Shown: positions 45,641 through 56,209, counted from the stretch's first letter. The stretch: 64,000 nt of DNA from Ancylobacter crimeensis (GCF_023016805.1 NZ_JALKCH010000003.1:1-64000); one strand, 5' to 3'. The notes: generated by a model not told the origin, from the letters alone. Translations and numbers: made by a program.

Positions 45641-47031
45641 CGCTTCGGCTCCCAGGTGGTGGTGCCGTCCTTGTTGTCCTTCAGCGCGACGCCGAGCGCG
45701 AGCAGTTCGTCGCGGATGCGGTCGGAGGCCGCCCAGTCGCGGTTGCGGCGGGCCTCGATACGCTCGGCGATGCGGGCTTCGACCATCGTGAGGTCGACGT
45801 CGAGCGCAGGTGCCTTCGCCGCCTGCCAGGCGCGCAGCGGGCCGTCGGTGAAGCCGAGAAAGGCCAGCGTTCCGCCCAGCGCCTTCTTGCCGGCATGGTC
45901 CTTCAGCGCGTGCAGCTCGGCGATCGCCTTCGGGGTGTTGAGGTCGTCGGCCAGCGCCTCCAGCACGGCCGGGGCCGGGCGCGGATAGGCATCGGGCGCG
46001 GCGGCGTCGAAGAACTGCTCCAACGCCTTCGCGCTCTCCTCCAGCCCCTTCAGGGTCCAGTCGATCGGCTGGCGGTAATGGGTGCGGAGCATGTTCAGGC
46101 GCAGCACGTCGCCGGGCCAGTCGGCGAGAAGCTGGCGGATGGTGATGAAGTTGCCGAGCGACTTCGACATCTTCTCGCCTTCCACCTGCAGGAAGCCGTT
46201 GTGCATCCAGGTGTGCGCCATCACGCCGGAATGGAAGGCGCAGCGCGACTGGGCGATCTCGTTCTCGTGGTGCGGGAAGATGAGGTCGATGCCGCCGCCA
46301 TGGATGTCGAAGGTCTCGCCGAGATGGCGCCACGACATGGCGGAGCACTCGATGTGCCAGCCCGGACGGCCGAGCGGAGCGATGCCGGCGGGCGAGGGCC
46401 AGCCCGGCTCGCCCTCCTTCGAGGGCTTCCACAGCACGAAGTCCATGGCGTCGCGCTTGTAGGGCGCGACATCGACACGGGCGCCGGCGATCATCTCGTC
46501 GAGCGGGCGACGGGACAGCGCACCGTAATCGGGCATGGAGGGCACCGAGAACAGCACATGGTCCTCGGCCACATAGGCATGGCCGGAGGCGACCAGCTTC
46601 TCGATCAGCGTGCGCATCTCGGCGATGTGCTCGGTCGCGCGCGGCTCGACATCGGGGTGCAGCACGCCGAGCGCCTCGAGGTCGTCGTGGAACTGCGCCT
46701 CGGTGGCGAAGGTCACGCGGGCGATCGCCTCGTTGAGCGGCAGGCCGGGATGCTCGGCGGCGGCGCGGGCGTTGATCTTGTCGTCCACATCCGTGATGTT
46801 GCGCACATAGCGCACATGATCGACGCCATAGAGGTGGCGCAGCAGCCGGTAGAGCAGATCGAACACGATCACCGGGCGGGCATTGCCGATATGGGCGAAG
46901 TCATAGACGGTGGGCCCGCACACATACATGCGCACGGATGCCGGATCGATCGGCGCGAAGCTCTCCTTGGTCCGCGTCAGCGTGTTGTAGAGCTTGAGCT
47001 CGGGAAGACCCGCTCGAACGTCGCCCGGCAT
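45637..47031 (-). CDS. cysS: Cysteinyl-tRNA synthetase
   Basis: This charges tRNA-Cys with cysteine. The 464-residue class I synthetase has HIGN (47-50), [13 protein letters not shown], the zinc ligands in [15 protein letters not shown] and HHENE, and KMSKS at [10 protein letters not shown]. The start at 47031 gives the standard N-terminus. Downstream, a GNAT gene overlaps its stop. Confidence 0.97.
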   Translation of the reverse strand: MPGDVRAGLPELKLYNTLTRTKESFAPIDPASVRMYVCGPTVYDFAHIGNARPVIVFDLLYRLLRHLYGVDHVRYVRNITDVDDKINARAAAEHPGLPLNEAIARVTFATEAQFHDDLEALGVLHPDVEPRATEHIAEMRTLIEKLVASGHAYVAEDHVLFSVPSMPDYGALSRRPLDEMIAGARVDVAPYKRDAMDFVLWKPSKEGEPGWPSPAGIAPLGRPGWHIECSAMSWRHLGETFDIHGGGIDLIFPHHENEIAQSRCAFHSGVMAHTWMHNGFLQVEGEKMSKSLGNFITIRQLLADWPGDVLRLNMLRTHYRQPIDWTLKGLEESAKALEQFFDAAAPDAYPRPAPAVLEALADDLNTPKAIAELHALKDHAGKKALGGTLAFLGFTDGPLRAWQAAKAPALDVDLTMVEARIAERIEARRNRDWAASDRIRDELLALGVALKDNKDGTTTWEPKR

Positions 47032-47383
47032 GAAACCTCGCCTTTGCCTGTGTCGTCGCGCGCCCGACGCGCGCCTCCCGGAAACGGGACGGGCGTCTGT
47101 CCTCCCTTTGGGCCAGCGCGTCAAGGCCGCAGGCGGTCGATGGTGGTTGCCCCAGCGGCTGAGGCGCGCCCGCCACACCCTGCGCCAAACCGCAGTGCAC
47201 GCGCCGCGACCGTCTTGCTCCCGCAGGTGCGAAGGGCCTAACAAACGAGTCGATCCGCACGGCCTTTCGTTTCTTCGAAGTTGAACAAAATCGCGGGATC
47301 GGCGTTCACGAACTATTCAAGACTCGCCGGCCATAATCCCGCCCCATCACCGCCTGAGTGCAACCAGTATTCGCCATACAGCC
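47032..47383. other. Divergent intergenic region without a supported gene
   Basis: This 352-nt gap lies between cysS (minus) and a small secreted protein gene (plus). I see no conserved-looking ORF. It should hold both promoters. Confidence 0.4.
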
Positions 47384-47698
47384 ATGTCGCTCCGTCGCGC
47401 CCTTATTGTCGCAACCCTTGCGTTCGCCCCGACTCTGGCGCTTGCCGACGGTCGGACCGAGATGTTCCTGGTCGATTCTTCGGACGGCTACGGCATCGAC
47501 ACCTGCGTCGCCTCCGGCCAGCCCTGCGGGGAAGCCATGGCCGGCGCGTGGTGCCGCGCACATGATTATGCCCGCGCCGTCAGCTTCGGCCGGGTGAAAA
47601 GCGATGCCGCCACGCCCCAGCTCATCGCCCTGCGCAAGCAGAGCGCCTGCTACGGCAATGGATGCGCCGAAACCGTCGCCATCACCTGCGAGCGCTGA
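47384..47698 (+). CDS. Small secreted Cys-rich protein
   Basis: This 104-residue protein has a Sec signal peptide (ALIVATLAFAPTLALA, then D). Its mature part of about 80 residues has six cysteines (DTC, QPC, AWC, SAC, NGC, ITC), enough for three disulfides in the periplasm. No family name is recognised, but similar short periplasmic proteins are seen in Rhizobiales. It is convergent with creA. Confidence 0.65.
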   Translation: MSLRRALIVATLAFAPTLALADGRTEMFLVDSSDGYGIDTCVASGQPCGEAMAGAWCRAHDYARAVSFGRVKSDAATPQLIALRKQSACYGNGCAETVAITCER

Positions 47699-47773
47699 AT
47701 TACTTTCGAGCGCTGGATTACTTGCGAGCGCCACCCGACACGTTGAGAGACGCGGGCACGAGATGCCCGCCGC

Positions 47774-48364
47774 TCACTTGATGAAATCCCCGCATTTCGG
47801 GATCTCGGTGTCCGCCCCCCACGGCATGATCGGCACGCTGGTGGTCGAATTCTTCGGACTGCCTTCGATCAGCCGATCCGAATAGACCAGATAGACCAGC
47901 ACGTTGCGCTTGGCGTCGCAGCCGCGCACGATTTGCATCTTCTTGAAGATGAGCGACCGGCTCTCGCGATAGACGATATCGCCCTGCTCCATCTTGCCCT
48001 TGAACCGGATGGGACCGACCTGCCGGCAGGCGATCGAGATGTCCGACACTTCCTCGGCCACGCCCAGCATGCCCTTCACCCCGCCCTTTTCGGGCTGGGT
48101 GTAGTGGCAGGCCACGCCCTCGACCATCGGATCGTCGATGCCGTAGACCGCGAGCTTGTCGTCGGGGGTAAGGAATTTCCACACTGTCGACTTGCGGAAG
48201 ACGAGGTCCGGCTCCTGCGCCGCGGCCGGGCCGGCGAGGCCGACCAGCGCGAAAAGCGCGAGGCCTGCGGCGGCGAGACGCGCAAGGGTGATATCTGCAG
48301 CGGCGAGGCGTGCGGCGGTAAGGCGTGCAGCGGCGAAGGAGGTGCGCAGCGGGCGCGGCGGCAT
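47774..48364 (-). CDS. creA: CreA-family periplasmic protein
   Basis: This 196-residue protein has an Ala/Arg-rich N-terminus, then a signal-type hydrophobic core (LALFALVGLAGPAAAQ). The mature part matches CreA: KSTVWKFLTPDDKLAVYGIDDP, ACHYTQPEKGG, DISIACRQVGPI and the C-terminal SVPIMPWG followed by the CGDFIK end. CreA proteins are periplasmic, of unknown function. The positively charged repeat AARLTAARLAAADITLARLA before the core is unusual and may be part of the signal region or indicate a later start. Confidence 0.88.
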   Translation of the reverse strand: MPPRPLRTSFAAARLTAARLAAADITLARLAAAGLALFALVGLAGPAAAQEPDLVFRKSTVWKFLTPDDKLAVYGIDDPMVEGVACHYTQPEKGGVKGMLGVAEEVSDISIACRQVGPIRFKGKMEQGDIVYRESRSLIFKKMQIVRGCDAKRNVLVYLVYSDRLIEGSPKNSTTSVPIMPWGADTEIPKCGDFIK

Positions 48365-48577
48365 CGGGCTTGGTCTCCATCGGCCCGGAAAGGGCCACGC
48401 CCGCCATATGGGGCGCCGGCCGCCCGGCAGGAAGACGTCGACCCGCGCGATGTGGCATGGCAAAACGCACGGCCTTCCCCAATTTGGCCAAGCTTGCCGC
48501 GCCATGTGCGGCACGATCGCGCCGAGCGGGAATCGCCGGCCCGGCCCTTCGCCACACGCGACGAGATACCCGACCTG

Positions 48578-49687
48578 ATGAGCCTTCTTCGCGATCCCGG
48601 CGCGCGCCGCCTTTTTTCCCGCATCCCGGCGGGCCTTGTGCTCGCACTGGCGCTGTTCCTCCTGCCGGGTGCGGGCCCGGCCGCGGCGCAGTACGACGCC
48701 CAGAACCTGCCCCCGCAGGGCGTGCCCGGCGCCCAGGATGCCGCCCGCTCGCAGCAATGCATGCGGCTGGAAGCCCAGCTTGCCCAGCTCGGCCCGACCG
48801 GCGGAGCCGGCAACATGGAAGCCGCGGTGGCGAAGCAGCGTCAGCAGCTCGACTTCCTGAACGGGCAGGCGAATCAGTACGATTGCAACCGGCAGGGTTT
48901 CCTCATCTTCCAGCCGCAGTTGCCGCCTCAATGCACGGACATCAAGAACCGGCAGGCGCAGGCGCAGGCCCGGCTCGACCAGATGATGAACCAGCTCGAC
49001 GCCCAGCGCAGCGGTGCCGATGCGCAGCGCCGCCAGCTCGTGCAGCAGCTCGCGCAGAATGATTGCGGCCCGCAATACCGCGCCGCGCTCGGAGCCGGGC
49101 AGGGCCAGCCGCAGCAGCGCCAGCCCCGGCAGCCGCGCAATTTCTTCGAGCAGTTGTTCGGCGTGCCGGCCGACGAAGCCGCGCAGCCCAGCGAGGAAGC
49201 GCCGCCGCCGGATATCCAGCCGGCCGAGATGCCGAAGGTCTCGACCTATCGCACCGTGTGCGTGCGCACCTGCGACGGCTTCTTCTTCCCGATCTCGTTC
49301 TCGACGACCCCGGCCAATTTCGCCGCTGACGAAGCTCTGTGCCAGCGCCAGTGCCCCGGCACGGAGGCGCGGCTGTTCGCCTATCGCAATCCGGGCGAGG
49401 ACATCATGCAGGCGGTGGGCACCAACGGGCAGCCTTATTCCGCATTGCCCAATGCCGGGCTCTACAAGAAGCAGTTCGTCTCGGCCTGCACCTGCAAGCC
49501 CGCCGGCATGAGCTGGGGACAGGCGCTCTCGGGCGCGGACGGCGCCGACACGCTGCGACAGGGCGACATCCTCGTGACCGAGGACAAGGCGCGCCAGCTC
49601 TCCCAGCCCGTGCCCGCTACACCGGCGACGGCCAAGCCCGGCGCGAAGCCGGCAGCCGCCAAGCCGCTGCCGCAGCTCAACGACTGA
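48578..49687 (+). CDS. DUF2865-domain secreted protein
   Basis: This 369-residue protein has a signal peptide (LVLALALFLLPGAGPAAAQ) and ten cysteines. A coiled-coil-like Gln/Arg-rich middle (LDQMMNQLDAQRSGADAQRR and RQQLDFLNG) leads to the DUF2865 core: YRTVCVRTCDGFFFPISFS, DEALCQRQCPG, and LYKKQFVSACTCKP. DUF2865 is restricted to alphaproteobacteria and of unknown function; it is probably in the cell envelope. It is divergent from creA. Confidence 0.85.
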   Translation: MSLLRDPGARRLFSRIPAGLVLALALFLLPGAGPAAAQYDAQNLPPQGVPGAQDAARSQQCMRLEAQLAQLGPTGGAGNMEAAVAKQRQQLDFLNGQANQYDCNRQGFLIFQPQLPPQCTDIKNRQAQAQARLDQMMNQLDAQRSGADAQRRQLVQQLAQNDCGPQYRAALGAGQGQPQQRQPRQPRNFFEQLFGVPADEAAQPSEEAPPPDIQPAEMPKVSTYRTVCVRTCDGFFFPISFSTTPANFAADEALCQRQCPGTEARLFAYRNPGEDIMQAVGTNGQPYSALPNAGLYKKQFVSACTCKPAGMSWGQALSGADGADTLRQGDILVTEDKARQLSQPVPATPATAKPGAKPAAAKPLPQLND

Positions 49688-49693
49688 CCGGCT

Positions 49694-51067
49694 TCAGGCC
49701 GCCTCGCCGCGCAGACGGGCGGCTGCCCTCTCCCGGCCGATCAGCGGCAGCAGCGCCTTCAGCTCCGGCCCGCTCTCCGCTGCGGTCAAGGCGAGGCGCA
49801 GCGGGTGGAACAGCGCCCGCCCCGAGCGGCCGGCGGACGGCTTCAAGGCCGCGATCCAGACCGGCCAGACATCCTCGCCCCACGGCTCGGGCGGCAGCAC
49901 GGCCAGCGCCTGGTCGAGAAAGCCGCGATCCTCCGGCGCGATGACGGGTGCGAGCGGCCCCGTCACCACCTGCCACCAGCGGGCGGCATCCGTGATGCGC
50001 CCGAGATTGCCGCGCACCGCATTCCAGAACGCCGCGCCGCCGCCGATTCCGAGCCCCGCCAACCGCTCGGCCACCGCCGCATGGTCGGCAAGATGCAGCG
50101 TCGCCGCGGTGAGGCCGGCGAGATCGTCCGGGTCGAAGCGCGCCGGCGCGCGGGAGATGGCGGCGAGGTCGATCTTCGCGGCGAGCGTATCGAGATCCGG
50201 CACCGCCTGCACCGCCAGCGAGGTGCCGGTCAGCGCCGCCAGCGCCGCCACCGCCAGCGCCTCCTGCCCGTCTTCGCGCAGCGCGCGCAGCGAGAGATGG
50301 CCGAGCCGCTTCGACAATCCCTCCCCGCTCGGCAGGGTGAGCAGATTGTGGTGGGCAAAGCCGGGCGGCACCGCGCCCAGTGCCTCGATGATTTCGATCT
50401 GCACGCCGGTATTGGTGACGTGATCCTCGCCGCGCACCACCAGAGTCACCCCCATGTCGATGTCGTCGACCACAGAAGGCAGCGTGTAGAGGAAGGTGCC
50501 ATCCTCGCGCACCAGCACCGGGTCGGAGAGCGTCGCGGTGTCGACCGTCTGCGCCCCGCGCACGCCGTCCACCCACGACACCGCCCGCCCATCGAGCCGG
50601 AAGCGCCAGTGCGGGCGGCGGCCCTCGGCCTCCAGCCTCGCGCGGTCGTCCCCGGTCAAAGCGAGCGCGGCCCGGTCATAGATCGGCGGCAGGCCGCGGC
50701 GGCGACGGGAGAGGCGGCGCTGCTCCAGCTCCTCTTCGCTCTCATAGGCCGGATAGAGCCGGCCCATCGCCTTCAATCTCTCGGCCGCCGCGCGATAGAG
50801 CGCCACCCGGTCCGACTGCCGCGCCACCCGGTCGGGCGGGATGCCGAGCCAGTCGAGATCCTGCGCGATGGCCTCGGCGAAGGCCGCCGTGGAGCGGGCC
50901 GCGTCGGTGTCGTCATAGCGCAGGATGAAAGTGCCGCCCGCACGCCGCGCCAGGAGCGCGTTGTAGAGCGCGGTGCGGGCATTGCCGACATGGAGCAGCC
51001 CGGTCGGCGACGGGGCGAAGCGCAGGACGGGGGGCGAAGCGGGGATCGCGACGGGAGACTGGGTCAT
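49694..51067 (-). CDS. gltX: Glutamyl-tRNA synthetase (second, GltX2 type)
   Basis: This 457-residue class I synthetase has HVGN (26-29), [18 protein letters not shown] in place of the common EDTD context, and LSKR ([11 protein letters not shown]) in the KMSKR position. Zinc-site cysteines are absent. These traits fit the GluRS2 form that many alphaproteobacteria carry in addition to a canonical GltX. It is probably used for charging tRNA-Glu or tRNA-Gln with glutamate. Confidence 0.9.
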   Translation of the reverse strand: MTQSPVAIPASPPVLRFAPSPTGLLHVGNARTALYNALLARRAGGTFILRYDDTDAARSTAAFAEAIAQDLDWLGIPPDRVARQSDRVALYRAAAERLKAMGRLYPAYESEEELEQRRLSRRRRGLPPIYDRAALALTGDDRARLEAEGRRPHWRFRLDGRAVSWVDGVRGAQTVDTATLSDPVLVREDGTFLYTLPSVVDDIDMGVTLVVRGEDHVTNTGVQIEIIEALGAVPPGFAHHNLLTLPSGEGLSKRLGHLSLRALREDGQEALAVAALAALTGTSLAVQAVPDLDTLAAKIDLAAISRAPARFDPDDLAGLTAATLHLADHAAVAERLAGLGIGGGAAFWNAVRGNLGRITDAARWWQVVTGPLAPVIAPEDRGFLDQALAVLPPEPWGEDVWPVWIAALKPSAGRSGRALFHPLRLALTAAESGPELKALLPLIGRERAAARLRGEAA

Positions 51068-51141
51068 GATGCGGCCTTATCGCCGCTTGCGGCGCGCCGG
51101 GCAACGGCGAAACCGCCCGGCTGCCTCATGCGGCGCGCACC

Positions 51142-52815
51142 CTACACCGTCTCGCGGAACCGGTTGGTGATGGGGTAGCGGCGGTCGCGGCCGAAATTGC
51201 GTGTGGTGACCTTCACCCCCGGTGCGGCCTGCCGGCGCTTGTATTCGGCGATGTTGAGCAGTCGCTCCACCCGCGCCACGGTCGTGGCGTCATAACCTTC
51301 GGTGACGATCGACTGCACCGAACGCTCCTGCTCGACCAGCCGTTCGAGGATGGCGTCGAGCACGTCATAGGGCGGCAGGCTGTCCTGGTCCTTCTGGTTC
51401 TCGCGCAGCTCGGCGGTGGGCGGCTTGACGATGATGTTTTCGGGGATCACCACCCCGTCCGCTCCCAGCGCACCCGCCGGCTTCCAGTGGTTGCGCAGGG
51501 CGCAGAGCCGGAACACCTCGGATTTGTAGAGGTCCTTCAGCGGGTTGTAGCCACCGTTCATGTCGCCATAGAGCGTGGCGTAGCCGGTCGACATCTCCGA
51601 CTTGTTGCCCGTGGTCACCACCATCGAACCGAACTTGTTGGAGATCGACATCAGGATGGTGCCGCGGGCGCGGGACTGCAGGTTCTCTTCCGTCACATCG
51701 CGCGGCAGCCCGTCGAAGAGCGGCTTGAGGCAGGCTTCGAGGCCCTCCACCGCCGGGGCGATCGGAACGATGTCATAACGGCAGCCCAAAGCCTCAGCGA
51801 CGCCGGCGGCGTCGGACAGCGATTCGTTCGAGGTGTAGCGATAGGGCAGCATCACGCAATGCACACGCGCCGGGCCGAGCGCATCGGCCGCCATCGCCGC
51901 CACAAGCGCCGAGTCGATGCCGCCCGAGAGGCCGAGAACCACGCCCTTGAAGCGATTCTTCTCGACATAATCCTTCAGCCCCAGCACGCAGGCGGCATAA
52001 TCCGCCTCGTCGCCCGCCAGCAGCGGGGCGCGCGCGCCTTCCTCGCAGCGCCAGCCATCGGCCCAGCGTTCCCAGCGAGTGATGCGGATGCGCTCCTGAA
52101 AATTCGGGAACTGGACGGCGAGCGAACGGTCGGCGTTCAGCACGAAGGACCCGCCGTCGAACACCAGCTCGTCCTGCCCGCCGACCTGGTTCACATAGGC
52201 GAGCGGCAACCCGCTCTCCACCACCCGCGCCACCGCCACATTCATGCGCTCGTCATAGACGGTGCGGCGATAGGGCGAGCCGTTCGGGATGAGCAGGATC
52301 TCCGCGCCCGTCTCGGCGAGGCATTCGATGACGTCCTGCGACCAGATATCTTCGCACACCGGCACGCCGAGCCGCACCCCGCGGAAGGGGATCGGCCCCG
52401 GCATGGGCCCGGGAGAGAAGACGCGCTTCTCGTCGAACACGCCGTAATTGGGCAGGTCCACCTTGTGGCGCAGCGCCGAGATGCGCCCGTCCTCCAGCAG
52501 CAGCACGGTGTTGTGGAGCTTGCTGGCCTCCACCCATGGCGAGCCGATCAGCACCGCCGGGCCGCCATCGGCGGTCTCGAGCGCCAACGCTTCCACCGCT
52601 TCGCGGCAGGCAAGCTGGAAGGCCGGCTTCAACACCAGATCCTCCGGCGGGTAGCCGGAGATGAACAGCTCGCTGAACAGGATCAGGTCGGCGCCCTGCC
52701 CGCCCGCATGGGCGCGGGCGGCGCGCACTTTCCCGGCATTGCCGGCGACGTCGCCGACCACCGGATTGAGCTGCGCGAAGGCGATGAGGAGCTGGTCGAC
52801 GGGAGCGCTGATCAT
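51142..52815 (-). CDS. nadE: Glutamine-dependent NAD+ synthetase
   Basis: This makes NAD+ from deamido-NAD+ using glutamine nitrogen. The 557-residue fusion has an N-terminal nitrilase-like glutaminase domain with Glu49 (SELFISG), Lys118 (RHKVDLPN) and Cys154 (VPVCEDIW). A C-terminal synthetase with the P-loop LGLSGGIDSALVA follows. All catalytic residues are present. It lies 74 nt before gltX on the same strand. Confidence 0.95.
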   Translation of the reverse strand: MISAPVDQLLIAFAQLNPVVGDVAGNAGKVRAARAHAGGQGADLILFSELFISGYPPEDLVLKPAFQLACREAVEALALETADGGPAVLIGSPWVEASKLHNTVLLLEDGRISALRHKVDLPNYGVFDEKRVFSPGPMPGPIPFRGVRLGVPVCEDIWSQDVIECLAETGAEILLIPNGSPYRRTVYDERMNVAVARVVESGLPLAYVNQVGGQDELVFDGGSFVLNADRSLAVQFPNFQERIRITRWERWADGWRCEEGARAPLLAGDEADYAACVLGLKDYVEKNRFKGVVLGLSGGIDSALVAAMAADALGPARVHCVMLPYRYTSNESLSDAAGVAEALGCRYDIVPIAPAVEGLEACLKPLFDGLPRDVTEENLQSRARGTILMSISNKFGSMVVTTGNKSEMSTGYATLYGDMNGGYNPLKDLYKSEVFRLCALRNHWKPAGALGADGVVIPENIIVKPPTAELRENQKDQDSLPPYDVLDAILERLVEQERSVQSIVTEGYDATTVARVERLLNIAEYKRRQAAPGVKVTTRNFGRDRRYPITNRFRETV

Positions 52816-53291
52816 GCCCCTGATGTAGCGGGCGAAACGGCGGCGGGCAATGTGGCGCGCGCCGGCAGCGTCATTCCCGACATCCCTCTTGCGGATCGAA
52901 GATGCGGTTCGGGATCACGTCACCGGGAATCGTGCGCGCCGCACAGCCCGCGCGGCGCTACGCCATGTCACAGGTGCGACATTCTGCCAGCCACCAAATG
53001 GAAACGGCCTGTCGCAGCTAACAGGATACCCCTGAGCTCCAAAAATCGTGGCCAGCAGGCAACATATGGCGGGATTTGGGCAGAAGTTGGCGTTTCGCTT
53101 CCAAATTCATATTACCTTTGGACAAACGCGGGATAATCTTTCGCGTAGTTCATTCTGCAGTGCGCGTTGCGGCTTTTTTTTGCCGCTCACAGGTTCAAGA
53201 ACGGCTTCGTTCCCTTAGGCCGACGGTGGTGCAGTGTGGGCTGCCTCTCCGTCGAACGAAGCTTTGTGGTTCATTCGAGGGGTGGATTTTC
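52816..53291. other. Intergenic region with promoter of the autotransporter
   Basis: No gene is supported in this 476-nt stretch between nadE (minus) and the autotransporter gene (plus). The right half is more AT-rich than the genome and contains an eight-T run bracketed by GCGGC and GCCGC (53169-53186), followed by a GAGGGGTGG ribosome binding site before the ATG at 53292. It is expected to hold a regulated promoter. Confidence 0.4.
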
Positions 53292-56186
53292 ATGAGAAGG
53301 CATTTGCCGTCGCTGGCGGCTTCCACGTCCATTCTGGCCTTGATGCTGGCAACCGGCGCCCATGCCGACCAGTTCATCAACGGCACGTTCGAGGACGGCA
53401 CGCTCAATGGCTGGACGGTGGGCGGCGGCTCCTGGTTCGGCGGCCCCTATCCGGTGCCGTCCGACTATCTGCCAGGCGGCGCCAACTACGTTGCCGGAGC
53501 GGGCATCGCCACCGTCACCAATACCGGCACCGACAGTAATACGGACAACGTGCTGCGCACGGTCTATGGCGGCAATCACTCGGCGCAGGTCAACAACGAC
53601 ATTTCCGATTACTCGGTCTCGACCATCAGCCAGCGGGTGAACAACTACACCGATCCAAAGATCGAGTTCGCCTATTCCGCCGTGCTACAGCAATCTCACG
53701 GCCCCACCGACTCCGACGCCTTCATCGTGACTCTGGTGGACGCCACCACCAACGAGGTCGTCTATTCCTACAACCTCAATTCCGCCACCGCCCCCGGCGT
53801 GTTCGTCGAATCCTCGACCGGCTGGTACTACACGGACTGGCTGACCGCGAGCATCGACGTTTCCGGCCGCCAGGGGCACGACTTCATCCTCTCTCTGCTG
53901 GCCAATGACTGCCCCTACGGCGCCCATGCCGGCTATGCCTATCTCGACGGCTTCGGTGCGGTGGTGGGCGGCGGTGGCTCCTCGCCGGTGCAGTACTGGA
54001 ACGGCGCCTTCGCCAGCCCGAACGGTCAGGTGAATGGCGGCGACGGCGTGTGGACGGCGAGCGCCACCAACTGGACGGATTCCGCCGGCTCGGCCAGCGG
54101 CACCTATTCCCCGACCCCGATCTTCGCCGGCCAGCCCGGCACAGTGACGGTGGACAACAGCGCCGGTCAGGTCAGCATTGCCGGGGCGCAGTTCGCGGTC
54201 AGCGGCTATGCCATCGTCGGCCAGCCGATCGAACTTTCCGGCATCGTCGCAGACATCGCGGTCGGCGACGGCACGGCTGCCGGGGCCGGCTACCTCGCGA
54301 CCATCGACGCGCCGCTCTTCGGCACCGCAGGTCTTACCAAACAGGATTTCGGCACCCTCGTCCTGAACGGAGTGAACACCTATACCGGCACCACCACGGT
54401 CGAGGCCGGCACGCTGGTCGGCTCGGCCACCAGCTTCGGCTCCGGCGCCATCTACGACAACGCCACCCTCATCGTGAACCAGCCGACCAGCGCCACCATG
54501 GCCAACCCGCTGGGCGGCACCGGCACCTTCATCAAGACCGGCGCCGGCGAACTGCTGATGACCGCGAACAGCCCCTTCGCCGGCGCCACCGCCGTCGCTG
54601 AGGGCCTGCTGCGGGTCGACGGCTCGCTGGCCTCGTCCTCCGTCACGGTCAGCGGCGGCGCGGCGCTGGGCGGCTACGGCACGGTCGGAAACGTCACAGC
54701 ATTGGCGGGCTCCACCATCGCGCCCGGCGGCAGCATCGGCACGCTGAACGTCGCCGGCAATTATGTACAGCAGGCCGGCTCGACCTATCAGGCGGAAGTC
54801 ACCGGCGCGGGCGCGAGCGACCTGCTCGCTGTCACCGGCAGCGCCACGCTGGAGCCGGGTTCCGTGCTCGACGTGGTGAAGCTCGACAGCACGCCCTACC
54901 AGCTCGGCTACCGTTACACAGTGGTTTCCGCCGATGGCGGTGTGAACGGCACCTATGCGGTGACCGGCGACACCGATGTCTCGCTGTTCTACAGCCTCGT
55001 CGCGGCCTACGATCCCACCCACGTCTATCTCGACGTGCTGCAGACCAGCCCCTTCGCCTCGGCCGGGTTCACGCCGAACCAGCGGGCGGCAGCGGCGGGG
55101 GCGGATTCGCTCGGCACCGGCACGCTTCACGACGCCATCGGCAATCTGCAGACCGTAGGCGAGGCGCGCGCGGCCTTCGACGCGATTTCCGGCGAGATCA
55201 ATGCGTCCGGCAAGGGTGTGCTGATCGAGGACAGCCGCTTCCTGCGCAATGCGATGCTGAGCCGGATCGACGCCACCTTCGACGAGCCGGCCGTCATCGT
55301 CACGCCCGCGCCGGCCTTCCCGACCAAGGCCCCGGTCAAGGCGCCGCCGGGCATCGCAGCGCCTTCCAGCGCCTTCTGGGCGTATGGCTTCGGCTCGTGG
55401 GGCTCCACCAACGGCAATGGCAATGCGGCGGGTCTCGACCGCTCCATCGGCGGCTTTTTCATCGGCGCGGATACGCTGGTCGCGGAAAGCTGGCGGGTCG
55501 GCGTGGTCGGCGGCTACAGCCAGAGCAGCTTCGACGTCGACAGCCGTCATTCGTCCGGAGAAAGCGACAACTACCACATCGGCGCCTATGCCGGCACGCT
55601 CATCGGCAATGTCGGCCTGAAGTTCGGCGGCGCCTACACCTGGAGCGACGTGACCACCCGCCGCTTTGCCGGCTTCACCGGCTTCTCGGATTCGCTGCAC
55701 GCCGACTACGATGCCGGCACCGCGCAGGTCTTCGCCGAAGCCGGCTATCGCTTCGCTCTGGGCGGGGCGACCCTCGAGCCCATCGCCAACGTCGCCTATG
55801 TGAACCTGCACACCGACGGCTTCACCGAACAAGGCGGCCCCGCCGCCCTGCGCAGCGGGAGCGCCACCGACGACCTCACCTACACCACGCTCGGCCTGCG
55901 CGCCTCCAGCCGGTTCGAGCTCGGCACCATGGCGGCGACCGCGCGCGGCCTGATCGGCTGGCGCCATGCCTTCGGCGACACCACGCCGGATTCGGTGTTC
56001 GCCTTCTCCGGCGGTACGCCCTTCTCGATCGAGGGCGCGCCGATCGCCGAGGATGCGCTGGTGCTCGACGCCGGGCTCGACTTCGCCCTTACCGAGAGCT
56101 GGACGCTCTCCGCCAATTATGGTGGCCAGTTCGGCGGCGGCTTCGAGGACCAGACCGTGAAGGGTTCACTCACCCTGAAGTTTTGA
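53292..56186 (+). CDS. Autotransporter with jelly-roll-like N-terminal domain
   Basis: This 964-residue type V secretion protein has a signal peptide (SLAASTSILALMLATGAHA). The N-terminal passenger (about 25-250) resembles carbohydrate-binding jelly-roll modules (INGTFEDGTLNGW, VSTISQRVN, DAFIVTLVDATTNE). A beta-helix region with PATR-type repeats follows (LVLNGVNTYTGTTTVEAGTL and LIVNQPTSATMANPLGG), then a C-terminal autotransporter barrel (about 690-964) ending in LTLKF. Visible barrel motifs include WAYGFGSWG and WRVGVVGGYSQSSF. No catalytic site is seen, so adhesion or glycan binding is the best guess. Confidence 0.88.
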   Translation: MRRHLPSLAASTSILALMLATGAHADQFINGTFEDGTLNGWTVGGGSWFGGPYPVPSDYLPGGANYVAGAGIATVTNTGTDSNTDNVLRTVYGGNHSAQVNNDISDYSVSTISQRVNNYTDPKIEFAYSAVLQQSHGPTDSDAFIVTLVDATTNEVVYSYNLNSATAPGVFVESSTGWYYTDWLTASIDVSGRQGHDFILSLLANDCPYGAHAGYAYLDGFGAVVGGGGSSPVQYWNGAFASPNGQVNGGDGVWTASATNWTDSAGSASGTYSPTPIFAGQPGTVTVDNSAGQVSIAGAQFAVSGYAIVGQPIELSGIVADIAVGDGTAAGAGYLATIDAPLFGTAGLTKQDFGTLVLNGVNTYTGTTTVEAGTLVGSATSFGSGAIYDNATLIVNQPTSATMANPLGGTGTFIKTGAGELLMTANSPFAGATAVAEGLLRVDGSLASSSVTVSGGAALGGYGTVGNVTALAGSTIAPGGSIGTLNVAGNYVQQAGSTYQAEVTGAGASDLLAVTGSATLEPGSVLDVVKLDSTPYQLGYRYTVVSADGGVNGTYAVTGDTDVSLFYSLVAAYDPTHVYLDVLQTSPFASAGFTPNQRAAAAGADSLGTGTLHDAIGNLQTVGEARAAFDAISGEINASGKGVLIEDSRFLRNAMLSRIDATFDEPAVIVTPAPAFPTKAPVKAPPGIAAPSSAFWAYGFGSWGSTNGNGNAAGLDRSIGGFFIGADTLVAESWRVGVVGGYSQSSFDVDSRHSSGESDNYHIGAYAGTLIGNVGLKFGGAYTWSDVTTRRFAGFTGFSDSLHADYDAGTAQVFAEAGYRFALGGATLEPIANVAYVNLHTDGFTEQGGPAALRSGSATDDLTYTTLGLRASSRFELGTMAATARGLIGWRHAFGDTTPDSVFAFSGGTPFSIEGAPIAEDALVLDAGLDFALTESWTLSANYGGQFGGGFEDQTVKGSLTLKF

Positions 56187-56209
56187 TCGCAGCTTCGCCG
56201 GCAAAGAAA

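Noticed and set aside
53169-53186. Intrinsic terminator with T-run
   Set aside because: The eight T residues are in the loop of a 5-bp stem and not after the stem, so it does not have terminator geometry.
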